Assembly: GCA_021300475.1 (NCBI GenBank)
Contig: JAJTDO010000006.1
Span: 4,480-40,525 of the forward strand
DNA from: Burkholderiales bacterium
Lineage (GTDB): Bacteria; Pseudomonadota; Gammaproteobacteria; Burkholderiales; Burkholderiaceae_B
Direction: 5' to 3'
Length of the DNA: 36,046 bases
Below are positions 16,925 to 26,615 of this stretch, piece by piece; position 1 is the stretch's first letter; every line of letters starts with the position of its first letter. A model generated the notes under the pieces. That model had not been told where the DNA came from and did no database searches. It saw nothing but the letters and a program-made list of their open reading frames with translations. The position numbers and the translations under genes were made by a program.

Positions 16925-17884
16925 ATGTCTGAAGATTCCATCGAATGGTTTGACGTCGACGGTCGCATTGCCCGTCGAGCCGCCAGTCTGCTCGGTTTGC
17001 CACAAGTGCCCATCAAGGCCTTGTCAAAAAACGAATCGGAACAGATTCTTGACCACATGCTATCACTGGGCAGCGAAGACCGGCGCTTGCGTTTCGGCAA
17101 CAAGCTCTCGGATGCAGGCGTTACCCGCTACATCGACTCCATCGACTTTGAAAAAGATGCGCTGTTTGGCGTGTTCGACCAAAACCGGCGACTGCGGGCG
17201 TTCTGCCACCTTGCCATTCTGGAATATCAAGGCTTGAAAGCCGGTGAGTTGGGTTTGTCCGTGGACCCCGAGTTTCGCGGGCACGGCATCGGCAGTATTT
17301 TATTTGCCCGCGCCACCAACCACGCACGCGTGGAAGGCATAGAAAGAATTTTTATCCACTGCCTGATGGAAAACGAGAGCATGCTGAAAATCGCCTTCAA
17401 GGCGGGCATGGAAGTGGAATCAGGGCAGGGTGAATGCGAGGCGCACTTGTGCCTGCCACCGTCAGGCGCCGGTACTGTCATTCGCGAATTCATGCATGAA
17501 CAAATGGCGGTTTTCGACACCATGTTCAAGCGACAGATACACCGCGTCAAAGACTGGGCCGAATGGACGGGCGACAAAACCAGTGCGATTGTCACCTCGG
17601 TGGCCGACTTGCCAGGCAACATCGTCAGCACCGTGTCTGAAATTCCAGGGGCCATCGGTCATGCGCTGGAAAAAATTCCAGACGCCATTTCCAGCACTGT
17701 CTCTTCTACCGTCGATATGCTGCCGGACGTCATTACTGAAACCGCGAAAATGGTGCCCGATGCCTTGAACTCAACCGCAGAAGTGGTGAGCCCGATGACC
17801 TTTCTTGCCACCAGCAAGAAAGGCGAAAGCGACATTGACCGCATGATCCGGGAAATGCCGCCACCCACCGAGGAAAAAACCTGA
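16925..17884 (+). CDS. GNAT acetyltransferase with 11-residue-repeat C-terminal tail
   Basis: This 319-residue protein has a GNAT N-acetyltransferase domain at about residues 30-180: 'LRAFCHLAILE', 'GELGLSVDPEFRGHGIGSILFARA' (motif A, acetyl-CoA binding, ~108-130), and 'IFIHCLMENESMLKIAFKAGM' (motif B). The acceptor substrate is unknown. After a helical linker (~184-215), residues ~226-290 form a repeating tail in which prolines 230, 241, 252, 267 and 278 recur at spacings of 11, 11, 15 and 11, each as hydrophobic-Pro-(G/D)-x-(I/L). Such 11-residue periodicity is seen in amphipathic helices that lie on membranes or lipid surfaces. The start follows AAGG at 8 bases. It ends 9 bases from the convergent icmF stop. 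Confidence 0.85.
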   Translation: MSEDSIEWFDVDGRIARRAASLLGLPQVPIKALSKNESEQILDHMLSLGSEDRRLRFGNKLSDAGVTRYIDSIDFEKDALFGVFDQNRRLRAFCHLAILEYQGLKAGELGLSVDPEFRGHGIGSILFARATNHARVEGIERIFIHCLMENESMLKIAFKAGMEVESGQGECEAHLCLPPSGAGTVIREFMHEQMAVFDTMFKRQIHRVKDWAEWTGDKTSAIVTSVADLPGNIVSTVSEIPGAIGHALEKIPDAISSTVSSTVDMLPDVITETAKMVPDALNSTAEVVSPMTFLATSKKGESDIDRMIREMPPPTEEKT

Positions 17885-17893
17885 GTACCGCGT

Positions 17894-20800
17894 TTACATG
17901 CTACGCCGGTACTGCCCCCCCACCTCAAACAAGGCGGCGGTGATCTGCCCCAGGGAACACACCCGCACCGCCCCCACCAACGCGGCAAACACATTGCCGT
18001 TGTTAATGACACAGGCTTTTAGCGATTCCAGCTCAGCCTGACTCACATCCTCGTGTTGTGCATGGAAATCTGCCAGTCGGGTCAGTTGGCTCTGTTTTTC
18101 GCTGTCGGTTGAGCGGGCCAACTCCAAACTGGCCGGCACAGTTTCTCCCTGCGGGCTTCTGAAGGTATTGACGCCGATAATGGGCAATTCCCCAGTGTGC
18201 TTGAGCATTTCATAGTGCATGGATTCGTCCTGAATCTTGCCGCGCTGGTAACCGGTTTCCATGGCACCCAATACACCGCCGCGCTCGGAAATGCGCTCAA
18301 ACTCGGAGAGCACCGCCTCTTCCACCAGTTCCGTGAGTTCATCCATCACAAAAGCGCCCTGATTCGGGTTTTCGTTTTTCGACAGACCCCACTCGCGGTT
18401 AATAATCATTTGTATCGCCATGGCACGGCGCACAGATTCTTCGGTGGGCGTGGTGATGGCTTCATCATAAGCGTTGGTGTGCAGGCTGTTACAGTTGTCA
18501 TAAACCGCAATCAGCGCCTGCAAGGTGGTGCGGATGTCGTTGAACGCAATTTCCTGGGCATGCAGCGACCGGCCACTGGTTTGAATGTGGTATTTCAACT
18601 TCTGGCTGCGCTCATTGGCGCCGTACCGTTCGCGCATGGCCACCGCCCAAATGCGGCGTGCCACACGGCCCAGCACGGTGTATTCAGGGTCCATGCCATT
18701 GGAGAAGAAGAAACTCAGGTTGGGCGCAAAATCGTCAATTTTCATGCCGCGCGCCAAGTAGCCCTCTACAAAAGTAAAACCATTGGACAAAGTAAACGCC
18801 AACTGGGAGATCGGGTTCGCACCCGCTTCTGCAATGTGGTAGCCGGAAATGGAGACGGAATAAAAATTTCGAATCTGATGGTCAATAAAATACTGCTGAA
18901 TGTCACCCATCACCTTCAAGCTGAATTCTGTTGAAAAAATACAGGTGTTCTGCCCCTGGTCTTCCTTGAGAATATCGGCCTGAACAGTACCGCGTATGGC
19001 GGCCAGGGTTTTGGCTTCCAGCGTGGTGCGTTCTTGCGCCGAAGGTTCGCGGCCTTGCTCAGCCTTGAACTTGTCCACCTGCTGGTCTATGGCCGTATTC
19101 AAGTACATGGCCAAAATGGTGGGGGCGGGCCCGTTGATGGTCATGGAAACACTGGTGGCCGGGTCGCACAGGTCAAAACCTGAATACAACACTTTCATGT
19201 CTTCCAGCGTGGCAATGCTTACGCCGCTGTTGCCCACCTTGCCGTACACGTCGGGTCTGGGGTCGGGGTTGTTGCCGTACAAGGTCACTGAATCAAAGGC
19301 TGTGGACAAGCGTTTGGCCGGCATGCCCTCTGAAAGCAAGTGAAAGCGCTTGTTGGTGCGAAAGGCATCGCCCTCACCGGCGAACATGCGAGTGGGGTCC
19401 TCGCCCTCACGCTTGAATGGAAAAACACCGGCGGTGAACGGAAAATAACCGGGCAGGTTTTCCAGTGCCAGAAATTTGAACAATTCAGCGGCGTCTTCAT
19501 ATTTCGGCAAACTGACCGTGCGTATTTTATTGCCGCACAGGGTGGTGTGGGTCAGCGCGGTGCGAATGTCACGGTCGCGAATGCGCACCACATGCTCATC
19601 ACCGGCATACGCGGCCTGCGTGTCCTGCCACTGCGCCAATGTCTGTTTCACCCACGGCTCAAGCCGCGCTTCACGCGTGGCTGCCAGACGTTCCAGTGCC
19701 GCCTGCACGTCGCCAGAGTCCGTTTGCGCCGTGGCGCCCGCCGCCAGCATGCGTTGCGACGCCCTTAACTGCTCAATTTCTCGCACTAGACCGGCCTGCT
19801 GTCGGACGCGCTGCTTGTACCCCCGCACGGTTTCGGTAATTTCAGCCAGATAGCGCACCCGTTGCCCGGGCACAATGGGTTGCTGCGCCGTGGAGTATCG
19901 GGTGCTGACCACAGGCAACAGACCGGCCGCCACAGGCAGCCCTTTTGCAGCCAACGCATCCCTGAGGTGCTGGTACAAAGCGGTTACGCCATCGTCGTTA
20001 AAACGGCTGGCCTGGGTTCCGAACACAGGCATGTGCTCAAGCGGCTCCATCCAGGCTTCGCGGTTGCGCTGCACTTGCTTGGAAACGTCACGCAGGGCGT
20101 CCTGAGATCCCTTGCGATCGAATTTGTTGATGGCCACCGCATCGGCGAAATCGAGCATGTCGATTTTTTCCAACTGGCTGGGGGCACCGAAGTCTGGCGT
20201 CATCACATACAGGCTGGTGTCTACATGCGGCACAATAGCGGCATCGCCCTGACCAATGCCGGACGTTTCAACCACCACCAGATCAAAGCCTGCCGCCCTG
20301 CACGCGGCCAACACACCCGGCAGGGCTGCTGAAATTTCACTGCCTGCAGCCCGTGTTGCCAGCGAACGCATGAACACCTTGCGGCCCGCGTCCTTGACTG
20401 TGCCATCCACACCAAAGCGTGGCCAAGGGTTGATGGCATTCATCCGGATGCGGTCACCCAATAATGCGCCGCCGCTTTTGCGGCGCGAGGGGTCGATTGA
20501 AATCACCGCCACGCTAAGGCTGTCGCCCAAGTCGAGACGGAAGCGGCGAATCAACTCATCGGTCAGGCTGGATTTTCCGGCGCCGCCGGTGCCGGTTACG
20601 CCCAGCACCAGCGTTTTTGCAGTTTTCGCTGTTTCCCCTAAGGCAGACAATACATCCCCAGAACAGGTGCCCGCCTCAATGGCGGTAATGGTGCGCGACA
20701 ACGCTCGCCACGCCGCTTCGCTGTGCCCCTGCAGGCTGGACACGTCTTTGGCATAGGCCTGTGTAATGTCCACATCAGCGCGGCGCAACATGTCTGCAAT

Positions 20801-21238
20801 CATGCCCTGTAAACCCATTTTCTGGCCATCTTCCGGGCTGTAGATGCGCGTTACGCCATAGGCCTGCAACGCTTGTATTTCAGAGGCAATGATGACGCCA
20901 CCGCCACCGCCGAACACCCGGATGTGCTCGCCGCCTCGGCTGCGCAGCTGGTCCATCATGTATTTAAAAAACTCGGTGTGCCCGCCCTGATAAGAACTCA
21001 CGGCAATGCCCTGAACATCCTCTTCCAGCGCGGCTGTCACAATTTCATCCACAGAACGGTTGTGGCCCAAATGCACCACCTCAGCGCCCATGCCCTGCAA
21101 AATTCGCCGCATGATGTTGATGGAGGCGTCATGTCCGTCGAACAAGGACGCCGCGGTAACAAACCTGACTTTGTGCACAGGTACGTGGGTATTGGGGTCT
21201 TCGCCCTGCAATGCATTGGCATCGGATAAATTGGTCAT
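17894..21238 (-). CDS. icmF: Fused isobutyryl-CoA mutase
   Basis: This 1114-residue protein is the natural fusion of a B12-binding domain, a MeaI-type GTPase chaperone and an acyl-CoA mutase large domain. In order: cobalamin-binding domain (~22-155) with His36 in FDGHDASIN as the lower axial ligand; G-domain (~205-510) with Walker [13 protein letters not shown] at 213-224 and NKFDRKG as the base-recognition motif; mutase domain (~560-1114) with '[19 protein letters not shown]' and '[24 protein letters not shown]'. It interconverts isobutyryl-CoA and n-butyryl-CoA (some relatives also use pivalyl- or isovaleryl-CoA), feeding branched-chain acyl groups into beta-oxidation. The start follows AGAGG at 6 bases. 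A palindromic operator sits just upstream. Confidence 0.95.
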   Translation of the reverse strand: MTNLSDANALQGEDPNTHVPVHKVRFVTAASLFDGHDASINIMRRILQGMGAEVVHLGHNRSVDEIVTAALEEDVQGIAVSSYQGGHTEFFKYMMDQLRSRGGEHIRVFGGGGGVIIASEIQALQAYGVTRIYSPEDGQKMGLQGMIADMLRRADVDITQAYAKDVSSLQGHSEAAWRALSRTITAIEAGTCSGDVLSALGETAKTAKTLVLGVTGTGGAGKSSLTDELIRRFRLDLGDSLSVAVISIDPSRRKSGGALLGDRIRMNAINPWPRFGVDGTVKDAGRKVFMRSLATRAAGSEISAALPGVLAACRAAGFDLVVVETSGIGQGDAAIVPHVDTSLYVMTPDFGAPSQLEKIDMLDFADAVAINKFDRKGSQDALRDVSKQVQRNREAWMEPLEHMPVFGTQASRFNDDGVTALYQHLRDALAAKGLPVAAGLLPVVSTRYSTAQQPIVPGQRVRYLAEITETVRGYKQRVRQQAGLVREIEQLRASQRMLAAGATAQTDSGDVQAALERLAATREARLEPWVKQTLAQWQDTQAAYAGDEHVVRIRDRDIRTALTHTTLCGNKIRTVSLPKYEDAAELFKFLALENLPGYFPFTAGVFPFKREGEDPTRMFAGEGDAFRTNKRFHLLSEGMPAKRLSTAFDSVTLYGNNPDPRPDVYGKVGNSGVSIATLEDMKVLYSGFDLCDPATSVSMTINGPAPTILAMYLNTAIDQQVDKFKAEQGREPSAQERTTLEAKTLAAIRGTVQADILKEDQGQNTCIFSTEFSLKVMGDIQQYFIDHQIRNFYSVSISGYHIAEAGANPISQLAFTLSNGFTFVEGYLARGMKIDDFAPNLSFFFSNGMDPEYTVLGRVARRIWAVAMRERYGANERSQKLKYHIQTSGRSLHAQEIAFNDIRTTLQALIAVYDNCNSLHTNAYDEAITTPTEESVRRAMAIQMIINREWGLSKNENPNQGAFVMDELTELVEEAVLSEFERISERGGVLGAMETGYQRGKIQDESMHYEMLKHTGELPIIGVNTFRSPQGETVPASLELARSTDSEKQSQLTRLADFHAQHEDVSQAELESLKACVINNGNVFAALVGAVRVCSLGQITAALFEVGGQYRRSM

Positions 21239-21276
21239 GATCGCCTCTGAAAACTCTATTCTTGTAAATGGTAAAC

Positions 21277-21308
21277 AGAATACTGCTTTACGTTTACGTA
21301 AACGTCAA
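21277..21308 (-). promoter_or_regulatory. icmF promoter with long spacer
   Basis: Read on the minus strand, TTGACG (21303-21308) and TATTCT (21277-21282) are separated by 20 bases, longer than the usual 17. The palindromic operator covers the -35 element and most of the spacer. Over-long spacers with an operator inside them are typical of promoters controlled by MerR-family activators. The start codon is about 38 bases downstream of the -10. Confidence 0.55.
21287..21308. promoter_or_regulatory. Near-perfect 22-bp palindromic operator (LiuR-like)
   Basis: The core ACGTTTACGTAAACGT (21290-21305) is a perfect 16-bp palindrome, flanked by TT and AA that extend the symmetry to 22 bp with one mismatched pair. 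From memory it resembles sites reported for LiuR, the MerR-family regulator of branched-chain amino acid degradation in proteobacteria, which fits the role of the downstream icmF. No regulator gene is present in the window, so the assignment is an inference. Confidence 0.7.
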
Positions 21309-21345
21309 TTAGAAAAAAATGAAAAGGCATGTATTAAAAACACCC

Positions 21346-21954
21346 TCAAACAATCGATGTAAAGGAAAAAACAGCCAAAGTGCCACGCAAGTTCGGTAAA
21401 AAATTCACCACCTTGCCGTTGGCAAACACTTCACGGCCCGTGATGCGCAAACCGATGCGCTGAGCAAGAATTTCGAAATCAGCCACGGTACACAAGTGAA
21501 TGTTGGGCGTATTGAACCACTCATAGGGCAAATGCTTGCTGACCGGCATGTGACCGGTTGCAATGGACCAGACATGAAACCAGTGGCCGAAGTTCGGGAA
21601 AGACACAATGCCGACTCGCCCCACCCTGGAAATTTCCTTGAGAATTTCTTCTGTATTGCGCATTGACTGCAGGGTCAGCGACAAGATAACCACATCAAAA
21701 GACTGGTCGTCGAACATTGCCAAGCCGGCTTCCAGATCTTGCTGAATGACATTTACGCCATTTTGTATGCAGCGCCACACCTTGGCATCGTTGATTTCAA
21801 CACCATAACCTGTGACCTGCCGGTTTTTTTTCAGGCGCGCCAGCAAGGAACCATCTCCGCAACCCAGATCGAGCACGCGGCTGCCCACAGGCACCCACTG
21901 CTCAATGAGGTCAAGGTCTGAGCGGTAATGCTGCAATGTGTTTGCGAGATTCAT
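21346..21954 (-). CDS. metW: Methionine biosynthesis protein MetW
   Basis: This 202-residue class I SAM-dependent methyltransferase-like protein has the SAM-binding motif '[15 protein letters not shown]' (~28-42), '[11 protein letters not shown]'-type motif II (here '[13 protein letters not shown]'), and the MetW-typical '[42 protein letters not shown]'. MetW works with MetX in homoserine acylation in many proteobacteria; its precise biochemical action was long unclear and it is reported to support MetX activity. Its ATG overlaps the metX stop by four bases (ATGA). It ends 107 bases before icmF with no clear terminator between them. Confidence 0.95.
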   Translation of the reverse strand: MNLANTLQHYRSDLDLIEQWVPVGSRVLDLGCGDGSLLARLKKNRQVTGYGVEINDAKVWRCIQNGVNVIQQDLEAGLAMFDDQSFDVVILSLTLQSMRNTEEILKEISRVGRVGIVSFPNFGHWFHVWSIATGHMPVSKHLPYEWFNTPNIHLCTVADFEILAQRIGLRITGREVFANGKVVNFLPNLRGTLAVFSFTSIV

Positions 21955-23093
21955 GCGCCCACCTCTGCGGCCACGCGCTCAAAGTAGGCTCTCACCACGT
22001 TGTGGTAGCGCTCATCGGCCAATAAAAACGCATCGTGACCGTGGGGTGCGTCAATTTCCGCATACACCACATCCCGCTGGTTTTTTAGCAATGCCTGCAC
22101 CATTTCGCGGGTGCGCTCCGGCGCAAAACGCCAGTCGGTACTGAAGGACACCATCAGGAATTTGGCCTCCACCGGCTTTAGCGCCAGCGTCAGATTCCCC
22201 TGCGTGTGGCGGGCCGGGTCGAAATAGTCCAGCGCCTTGGTAATCAGCAGGTAGGTGTTGGCATCGAAGTAGTCGGCGAACTTGTCGCCTTGGTAGCGCA
22301 AATAAGATTCCACTTCAAAATCAACACCATAGTCAAACTTGTATTCCCCTGTTCGCAGTGCACGCCCGAATTTCTCAGACATGTCGTCGCCAGACAGATA
22401 AGTGATGTGACCCACCATTCTGGCCAAACGCAAGCCCCGGCGGGGCACCACACCATGGCTGTAGTAGTCGCCACCATGAAAATCCGGATCTGTAACAATG
22501 GCCTGTCTGGCCACGTCGTTGAATGCAATGTTCTGCGCCGATAATTTCGGCGTGGAAGCAATCACTGCACAATTTGCCACCCGCTTCGGGTAACGTAACG
22601 ACCATTCCAGGGCCTGCATGCCGCCCAAACTGCCGCCCATCACAGCGGCGAAGCGCTCAATGCCAAAATAGTCGGCCAGGCGGGCCTGCGCATTGACCCA
22701 GTCTTCCACCGTAACAACCGGAAAAGAGGCACCATAAGGTTGCCCGGTTGCAGGGTTTACGGTTCTGGGCCCGGTCGAACCGAAACACGACCCGAGGTTG
22801 TTCACGCCAATCACAAAAAACCGCTGCGTATCCACGGGTTTGCCCGGGCCTATCATGTTGTCCCACCAGCCCATGTTGGCAGGCGTGCCCTCGTAAAAAC
22901 CCGCCACATGGTGTGACGCATTCAGGGCGTGGCAGACCAATATCGCATTGGATTTGTCCGCATTCAATTCACCGTAGGTTTCCACCATCAGCTCATAGGG
23001 GCCGAAATCCTGACCACAGGTCAGCGCCAGCGGCGTTTCGAAACGAACCGGAAAAGGTTTGACCAGACCTACGGAAGAAGACGGAAAACTCAC
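21951..23093 (-). CDS. metX: Homoserine O-acyltransferase
   Basis: This 380-residue alpha/beta-hydrolase-fold enzyme activates homoserine for methionine synthesis. The catalytic triad is visible: Ser155 in [13 protein letters not shown], Asp320 in [12 protein letters not shown], and His353 in [12 protein letters not shown]. Members use acetyl-CoA or succinyl-CoA, and metW-linked proteobacterial MetX proteins include succinyltransferases, so the acyl donor is left open. The start is GTG at 23093 with no good ribosome-binding site, so the exact N-terminus is uncertain; the conserved part begins by residue 12. It is followed by overlapping metW and preceded by a likely promoter in the 63-base gap after ptsI. 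Confidence 0.95.
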   Translation of the reverse strand: MSFPSSSVGLVKPFPVRFETPLALTCGQDFGPYELMVETYGELNADKSNAILVCHALNASHHVAGFYEGTPANMGWWDNMIGPGKPVDTQRFFVIGVNNLGSCFGSTGPRTVNPATGQPYGASFPVVTVEDWVNAQARLADYFGIERFAAVMGGSLGGMQALEWSLRYPKRVANCAVIASTPKLSAQNIAFNDVARQAIVTDPDFHGGDYYSHGVVPRRGLRLARMVGHITYLSGDDMSEKFGRALRTGEYKFDYGVDFEVESYLRYQGDKFADYFDANTYLLITKALDYFDPARHTQGNLTLALKPVEAKFLMVSFSTDWRFAPERTREMVQALLKNQRDVVYAEIDAPHGHDAFLLADERYHNVVRAYFERVAAEVGA

Positions 23094-23123
23094 GGGAATA
23101 TCAACTTTTAAAATCAGGCTAGC

Positions 23124-23152
23124 AGTGTATTCTGTCGGGCGGCGCTTGGCAA
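23124..23152 (-). promoter_or_regulatory. Candidate sigma-70 promoter for metXW
   Basis: On the minus strand TTGCCA (23147-23152) and TACACT (23124-23129) are separated by 17 bases, placing transcription start about 24 bases before the metX GTG. It sits exactly in the short gap after ptsI, suggesting metXW is not only read through from the pts operon. Confidence 0.5.
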
Positions 23153-23156
23153 AAAG

Positions 23157-24908
23157 CTAGGCGTCCGAGATCTGTTTCATGGCAATGGCAATTCTTGCCG
23201 GGTCGTGGGTGCGCAGCACTCGTCCCACCGCTTTTTCAATGTCGGCCAAGGTGGTTTTAAGCACCACTTCCTTCACATCAAGCAACTGGCTGGCGTGAAC
23301 TGAAAAGTTCTTCAGCCCCATGCCCAGCAACAAGCGGGTAACCCGCACGTCGCCCGCCATCTCGCCGCAAATACTCACCGGAATGCCCGCCTTGCGCCCC
23401 GCGGTAATGGTGTCGTTCAACAAACGCAACACAGCCGGGTGCAAGGGGTCATACATGAAGGCAACACTGGCGTCGACCCGGTCAATGGCAAGCACATATT
23501 GAATCAGATCATTGGTTCCGACCGATAGAAAATCCATCCGGGACGTCAGCATTGGCAAGCACAGCGCAGCCGCCGGCACCTCCACCATGGCACCCACCGG
23601 CACCGGGTCTTCAATGGCAAGCCCTTTTAACTGCAATTGCTGCTTGGCCATTGCAATGTAATTCAGCGACTGCTGTATTTCCCGGGTGTTGCTGATCATC
23701 GGCAACAAAATTCGCACAGGCCCGTGCACGGACGCACGCAAAATGGCGCGCAACTGCGTCAGGAAAATGGTGGGCTCTGCCAGGCAAAAACGAATGGAGC
23801 GCAAACCCAGCGCAGTGTTTGTTGAAGGCGGTGGGGCTGCATGCGCTTCGTCTGTTTGCAGCGTTTTGTCGGCACCCAGATCCAGCGTGCGCACTGTCAC
23901 GGTCTTGCCTTTCATGGCTTTGACCACCGAGCTGTAACTTTCATACTGCTCGTCTTCGGACGGCCAGTCTTTCCGGTTCATGAACAGGAACTCAGAGCGG
24001 AACAGGCCCACGCCATCGGCACCAACCTCCATCACCTGCTTCATGTCTTCCGGCAACTCAATGTTGGCAAACAATTCAATGCGCGAACCGCACACCGTTT
24101 GTATCGGTGTGTCCTTGAGCCGTTGCAGACGTTGCCGGGACAAAGCCAGCAAGGCCTTCTTGCGGCGGTATTCTTCCACCACAATGTCATCGGGGTCGAT
24201 GAGCGCCACACCCGCCTTGCCATCCACCACCGCCAACTCGCCGTGACGAATCATGGTACTGGCATGGCTCACACCCACAACCGCAGGAATGTTCAAACTG
24301 CGCGCCAAAATTGCCGTGTGCGACGTTGCGCCACCCACGTCAGTGACGAAAGCCGCCACAGAACGGTCGCGCAACTGCATCATGTCGGCAGGGGAAATGT
24401 CATGCGCCACCAGCACCCAGGGCTCTTCGCCGCTGGTACCGGATTCCGGCAAGGGGCAAACGGAGGCACCGCGCAGCGATTTCATCACCCGTTCCACCAA
24501 CTGCTGAATATCGGCATTGCGTTCGCGCAGGTAGGAATCTTCAATGGCTTCAAACTGCGCCATCAGGTTTTCCTTCTGAATGATCAGTGCCCACTCCGCA
24601 TTGATTTTTCTTTGTTCGACCAACACCTTGGGTTGCTCGGACAACGCTGGGTCGCGCAGAATCAGGGAGTGCAGGTTGAGCAAGGCATCGACTTCAGCGG
24701 GGGTGTCTGCAGGCAGGTCTGCCCGCAACGCATCGAGTTCGTCAAGAACTTCCTTGACGGCGACATCAAAGCGCTTTTGTTCACTGACAATGTCTTCTGG
24801 CGCACGCAGCGTCAGGCGCGGCACATCGTGCGATGCCGTTCCCCAAACCAATGCACGTCCAATGGCTATCCCTCTTGAAACAGATATGCCATGAAGAGCC
24901 AGCGTCAT
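23157..24908 (-). CDS. ptsI: Phosphoenolpyruvate-protein phosphotransferase (enzyme I)
   Basis: This 583-residue enzyme I is of normal length and takes phosphate from phosphoenolpyruvate and passes it to HPr. The active-site histidine is His197 in 'GGATSHTAILARSLNIPAV'. The PEP-binding domain carries 'VGLFRSEFLFMNR', 'TLDLGADK', 'MVEVPAA', 'LSVGTNDLIQYVLAIDR' and 'CGEMAGD' with the catalytic cysteine. AAGGAG precedes the ATG. It is the last gene of gshA-gshB-IIA-ptsH-ptsI, 24 bases after ptsH. With only a mannose-type IIA gene and no IIB, IIC or IID nearby, the set is more likely regulatory than a sugar uptake system. Confidence 0.96.
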   Translation of the reverse strand: MTLALHGISVSRGIAIGRALVWGTASHDVPRLTLRAPEDIVSEQKRFDVAVKEVLDELDALRADLPADTPAEVDALLNLHSLILRDPALSEQPKVLVEQRKINAEWALIIQKENLMAQFEAIEDSYLRERNADIQQLVERVMKSLRGASVCPLPESGTSGEEPWVLVAHDISPADMMQLRDRSVAAFVTDVGGATSHTAILARSLNIPAVVGVSHASTMIRHGELAVVDGKAGVALIDPDDIVVEEYRRKKALLALSRQRLQRLKDTPIQTVCGSRIELFANIELPEDMKQVMEVGADGVGLFRSEFLFMNRKDWPSEDEQYESYSSVVKAMKGKTVTVRTLDLGADKTLQTDEAHAAPPPSTNTALGLRSIRFCLAEPTIFLTQLRAILRASVHGPVRILLPMISNTREIQQSLNYIAMAKQQLQLKGLAIEDPVPVGAMVEVPAAALCLPMLTSRMDFLSVGTNDLIQYVLAIDRVDASVAFMYDPLHPAVLRLLNDTITAGRKAGIPVSICGEMAGDVRVTRLLLGMGLKNFSVHASQLLDVKEVVLKTTLADIEKAVGRVLRTHDPARIAIAMKQISDA

Positions 24909-24932
24909 CCCCGTCTCCTTCGGTTAAAAGGC

Positions 24933-25202
24933 TTATTCACCTTCACCGAACTTATTGTCAATTAATCCTATGACGGCCTCGAGTGCCTTTTTTTCATCGG
25001 CACCACTGGCCTCGATCAGCACCTCGGCGCCCTTGCCTGCCGCCAGCATCATGACACCCATGATACTTTTTGCGTTTACACGCCGACCAGCCTTGGAAAT
25101 CCAGATGTCGCAAGGAAACGCACCCGCGGTTTGCGTCAGCTTGGCTGAAGCGCGCGCGTGCAAACCCAATTTATTGCTGATGGTAATCGCCTGCTGGACC
25201 AT
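24933..25202 (-). CDS. ptsH: Phosphocarrier protein HPr
   Basis: This 89-residue HPr carries phosphate from enzyme I to the IIA protein. From the ATG at 25202 the phosphorylated histidine falls at position 15 (NKLGLHARASAK) and the regulatory serine at position 46 (NAKSIMGVMML), the canonical numbering; this is why the GTG at 25211 was rejected. The start lies inside the IIA gene, so the two overlap by 32 bases in different frames. Ser46 with a well-conserved surrounding motif suggests control by an HPr kinase, which is not encoded in this window. Confidence 0.95.
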   Translation of the reverse strand: MVQQAITISNKLGLHARASAKLTQTAGAFPCDIWISKAGRRVNAKSIMGVMMLAAGKGAEVLIEASGADEKKALEAVIGLIDNKFGEGE

Positions 25203-25638
25203 GTTTATCACTTACGTTGGTATTTTGTTTCTGTTGCGGCAGGGCGCCGCTGCTCACAATCCCGTTTCGTCCACCTAAAACAGCTTTCTCCGCCAGAGAC
25301 TGCAATGTTTGATCGCGGTATGTCAATGTGCGCAGCAACATAGGCGCGTTCAAACCGGAAATAAGCGCGCACTGGCTGCCCGTGTAGGCGGAGGCCACTT
25401 CCATGGCCAGGTTACAGGGCGTCGCGCCAAACAAATCCGACAACAACAGCACGCCGGTGCCGGCATCCACACTTTCAACGGCGCGCAACAACTTTTCCCG
25501 CGCCTTGAGCAGATCGGCATCAGGCAAAACATCAATGGCGACCACACGCTCTGGTGTTTTCCCCAGAATGTGCTCAATGCAGGACAACATTGCACTGGCC
25601 ACAGGCGCATGCGCAACCAACACAAGACCGGCCATCAT
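25171..25638 (-). CDS. PTS EIIA, mannose-family type
   Basis: This 155-residue mannose-type EIIA domain protein has 'GLVLVAHAPVASAML' with the phosphorylated histidine at position 10, and 'DLFGATPCNLAMEVA' typical of the fold. It stands alone, without fused IIB. Such single IIA proteins next to ptsH and ptsI in betaproteobacteria usually act in regulation rather than sugar transport; the target is not visible here. Its ATG shares one base with the gshB stop (TAATG), and a second ATG follows directly. The C-terminal ~25 residues (QQKQNTNVSDKHG...) are polar and probably disordered; their coding bases overlap the ptsH start. Confidence 0.9.
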   Translation of the reverse strand: MMAGLVLVAHAPVASAMLSCIEHILGKTPERVVAIDVLPDADLLKAREKLLRAVESVDAGTGVLLLSDLFGATPCNLAMEVASAYTGSQCALISGLNAPMLLRTLTYRDQTLQSLAEKAVLGGRNGIVSSGALPQQKQNTNVSDKHGPAGDYHQQ

Positions 25639-26615
25639 TACCCGGCACCTTGTTGGCTTCGCAGACCCAGCACGGTCAGCAGCGTGTCCATGAACAATCC
25701 GGCGACATCGAATCCGGTTTGCATCTCAATTTCCCTAAAACAAGTCGGACTGGTGACATTCACCTCAGTCAGGTAGTCGCCAATCACATCCAACCCCACC
25801 AGAAACAAGCCGCGTTGCGCCAGCACCGGGCCCAGCGTTTCTGCAATCTCAACTTCCCTGGCGGACAAGGCCTGCGCGCGGGCAGTACCTCCAGCCGCCA
25901 GATTGCCCCGGTGTTCTCCCGCTTTTGGCAAACGCGCCAGCGCGAAAGGAACCGGCTTTCCCTGTATCAACAATACACGTTTGTCGCCTTGGGCAATCTC
26001 TGGAATATAACGCTGAACCATCACGGTTTGTGCACCCCGCTTGTTCACGGATTCCAGAATGACACCAATGTTGGGATCGTCCTTGTGCAACCTGAAAATG
26101 GATTCCCCGCCCATGCCATCAAGTGGCTTGAGAATGGCAATGCCTTCAGCTTCCAGAAATTCGCGCACCTGTTCTGCCCGGCGCGTCACCAAGGTTGGCA
26201 CTGTGAATTGCGGAAACTGTGCAATTGAAAACTTTTCATTGTGGTCGCGAATAGCCGAGGGACGGTTAAAAACCCGAGCCCCCTCCCGCTCCGCCTGCTC
26301 CAGCAGCCAGGTGGACGCCACAAACTCCGCATTAAACGGCGGATCCTTGCGCATTACCACCGCCGACAAGGCACGCAGCGGCAGGGTTTGTTCAGCCAGC
26401 ACGATGCAGCACGGGTTGCCCAGCATATCAATGCTGACCCAACGTACCCAACCCGTCACACCTCTGGCCTGACTCCATGACAAGCCACCGTCTTCAATCA
26501 CGCCCACCCGCAAGCCTCGCTTTTGCGCAGCCTCCATCATTGCCAGCGTGCTGTCCTTTTTCGGATTCAGCGACTGCAAGGGGTCAATGACGAACACGAT
26601 GGCCGGCTGGCTCAT
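25638..26615 (-). CDS. gshB: Glutathione synthetase
   Basis: This 325-residue ATP-grasp enzyme joins gamma-glutamylcysteine and glycine. Family motifs include 'IVFVIDPLQSLNPKKDSTLAMM' at the N-terminus, 'DPPFNAEFVASTWLLEQAE', 'ILKPLDGMGGESIFR' (ATP-grasp), 'QRYIPEIAQGDKRVLLIQGKPV', and 'GLDVIGDYLTEVNVTSPTC' with metal ligands. It overlaps gshA by ATGA and the IIA gene by one base. The pairing gives the complete two-step glutathione pathway in one transcript. Confidence 0.96.
   Translation of the reverse strand: MSQPAIVFVIDPLQSLNPKKDSTLAMMEAAQKRGLRVGVIEDGGLSWSQARGVTGWVRWVSIDMLGNPCCIVLAEQTLPLRALSAVVMRKDPPFNAEFVASTWLLEQAEREGARVFNRPSAIRDHNEKFSIAQFPQFTVPTLVTRRAEQVREFLEAEGIAILKPLDGMGGESIFRLHKDDPNIGVILESVNKRGAQTVMVQRYIPEIAQGDKRVLLIQGKPVPFALARLPKAGEHRGNLAAGGTARAQALSAREVEIAETLGPVLAQRGLFLVGLDVIGDYLTEVNVTSPTCFREIEMQTGFDVAGLFMDTLLTVLGLRSQQGAG

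Noticed and set aside
18197-18934. Long plus-strand open frame (245 codons) opposite icmF
   Set aside because: It is antisense to a fully convincing mutase gene and its His/Arg/Gln-rich composition is typical of a reverse-frame shadow.
23841-24878. Plus-strand open frame of 345 codons opposite ptsI
   Set aside because: It is antisense to an intact enzyme I gene, rich in His, Arg and Gln, with no domain pattern.
25203-25211. GTG 25211 as the ptsH start
   Set aside because: It would shift the phosphorylation sites to 18 and 49 instead of the canonical His15 and Ser46.
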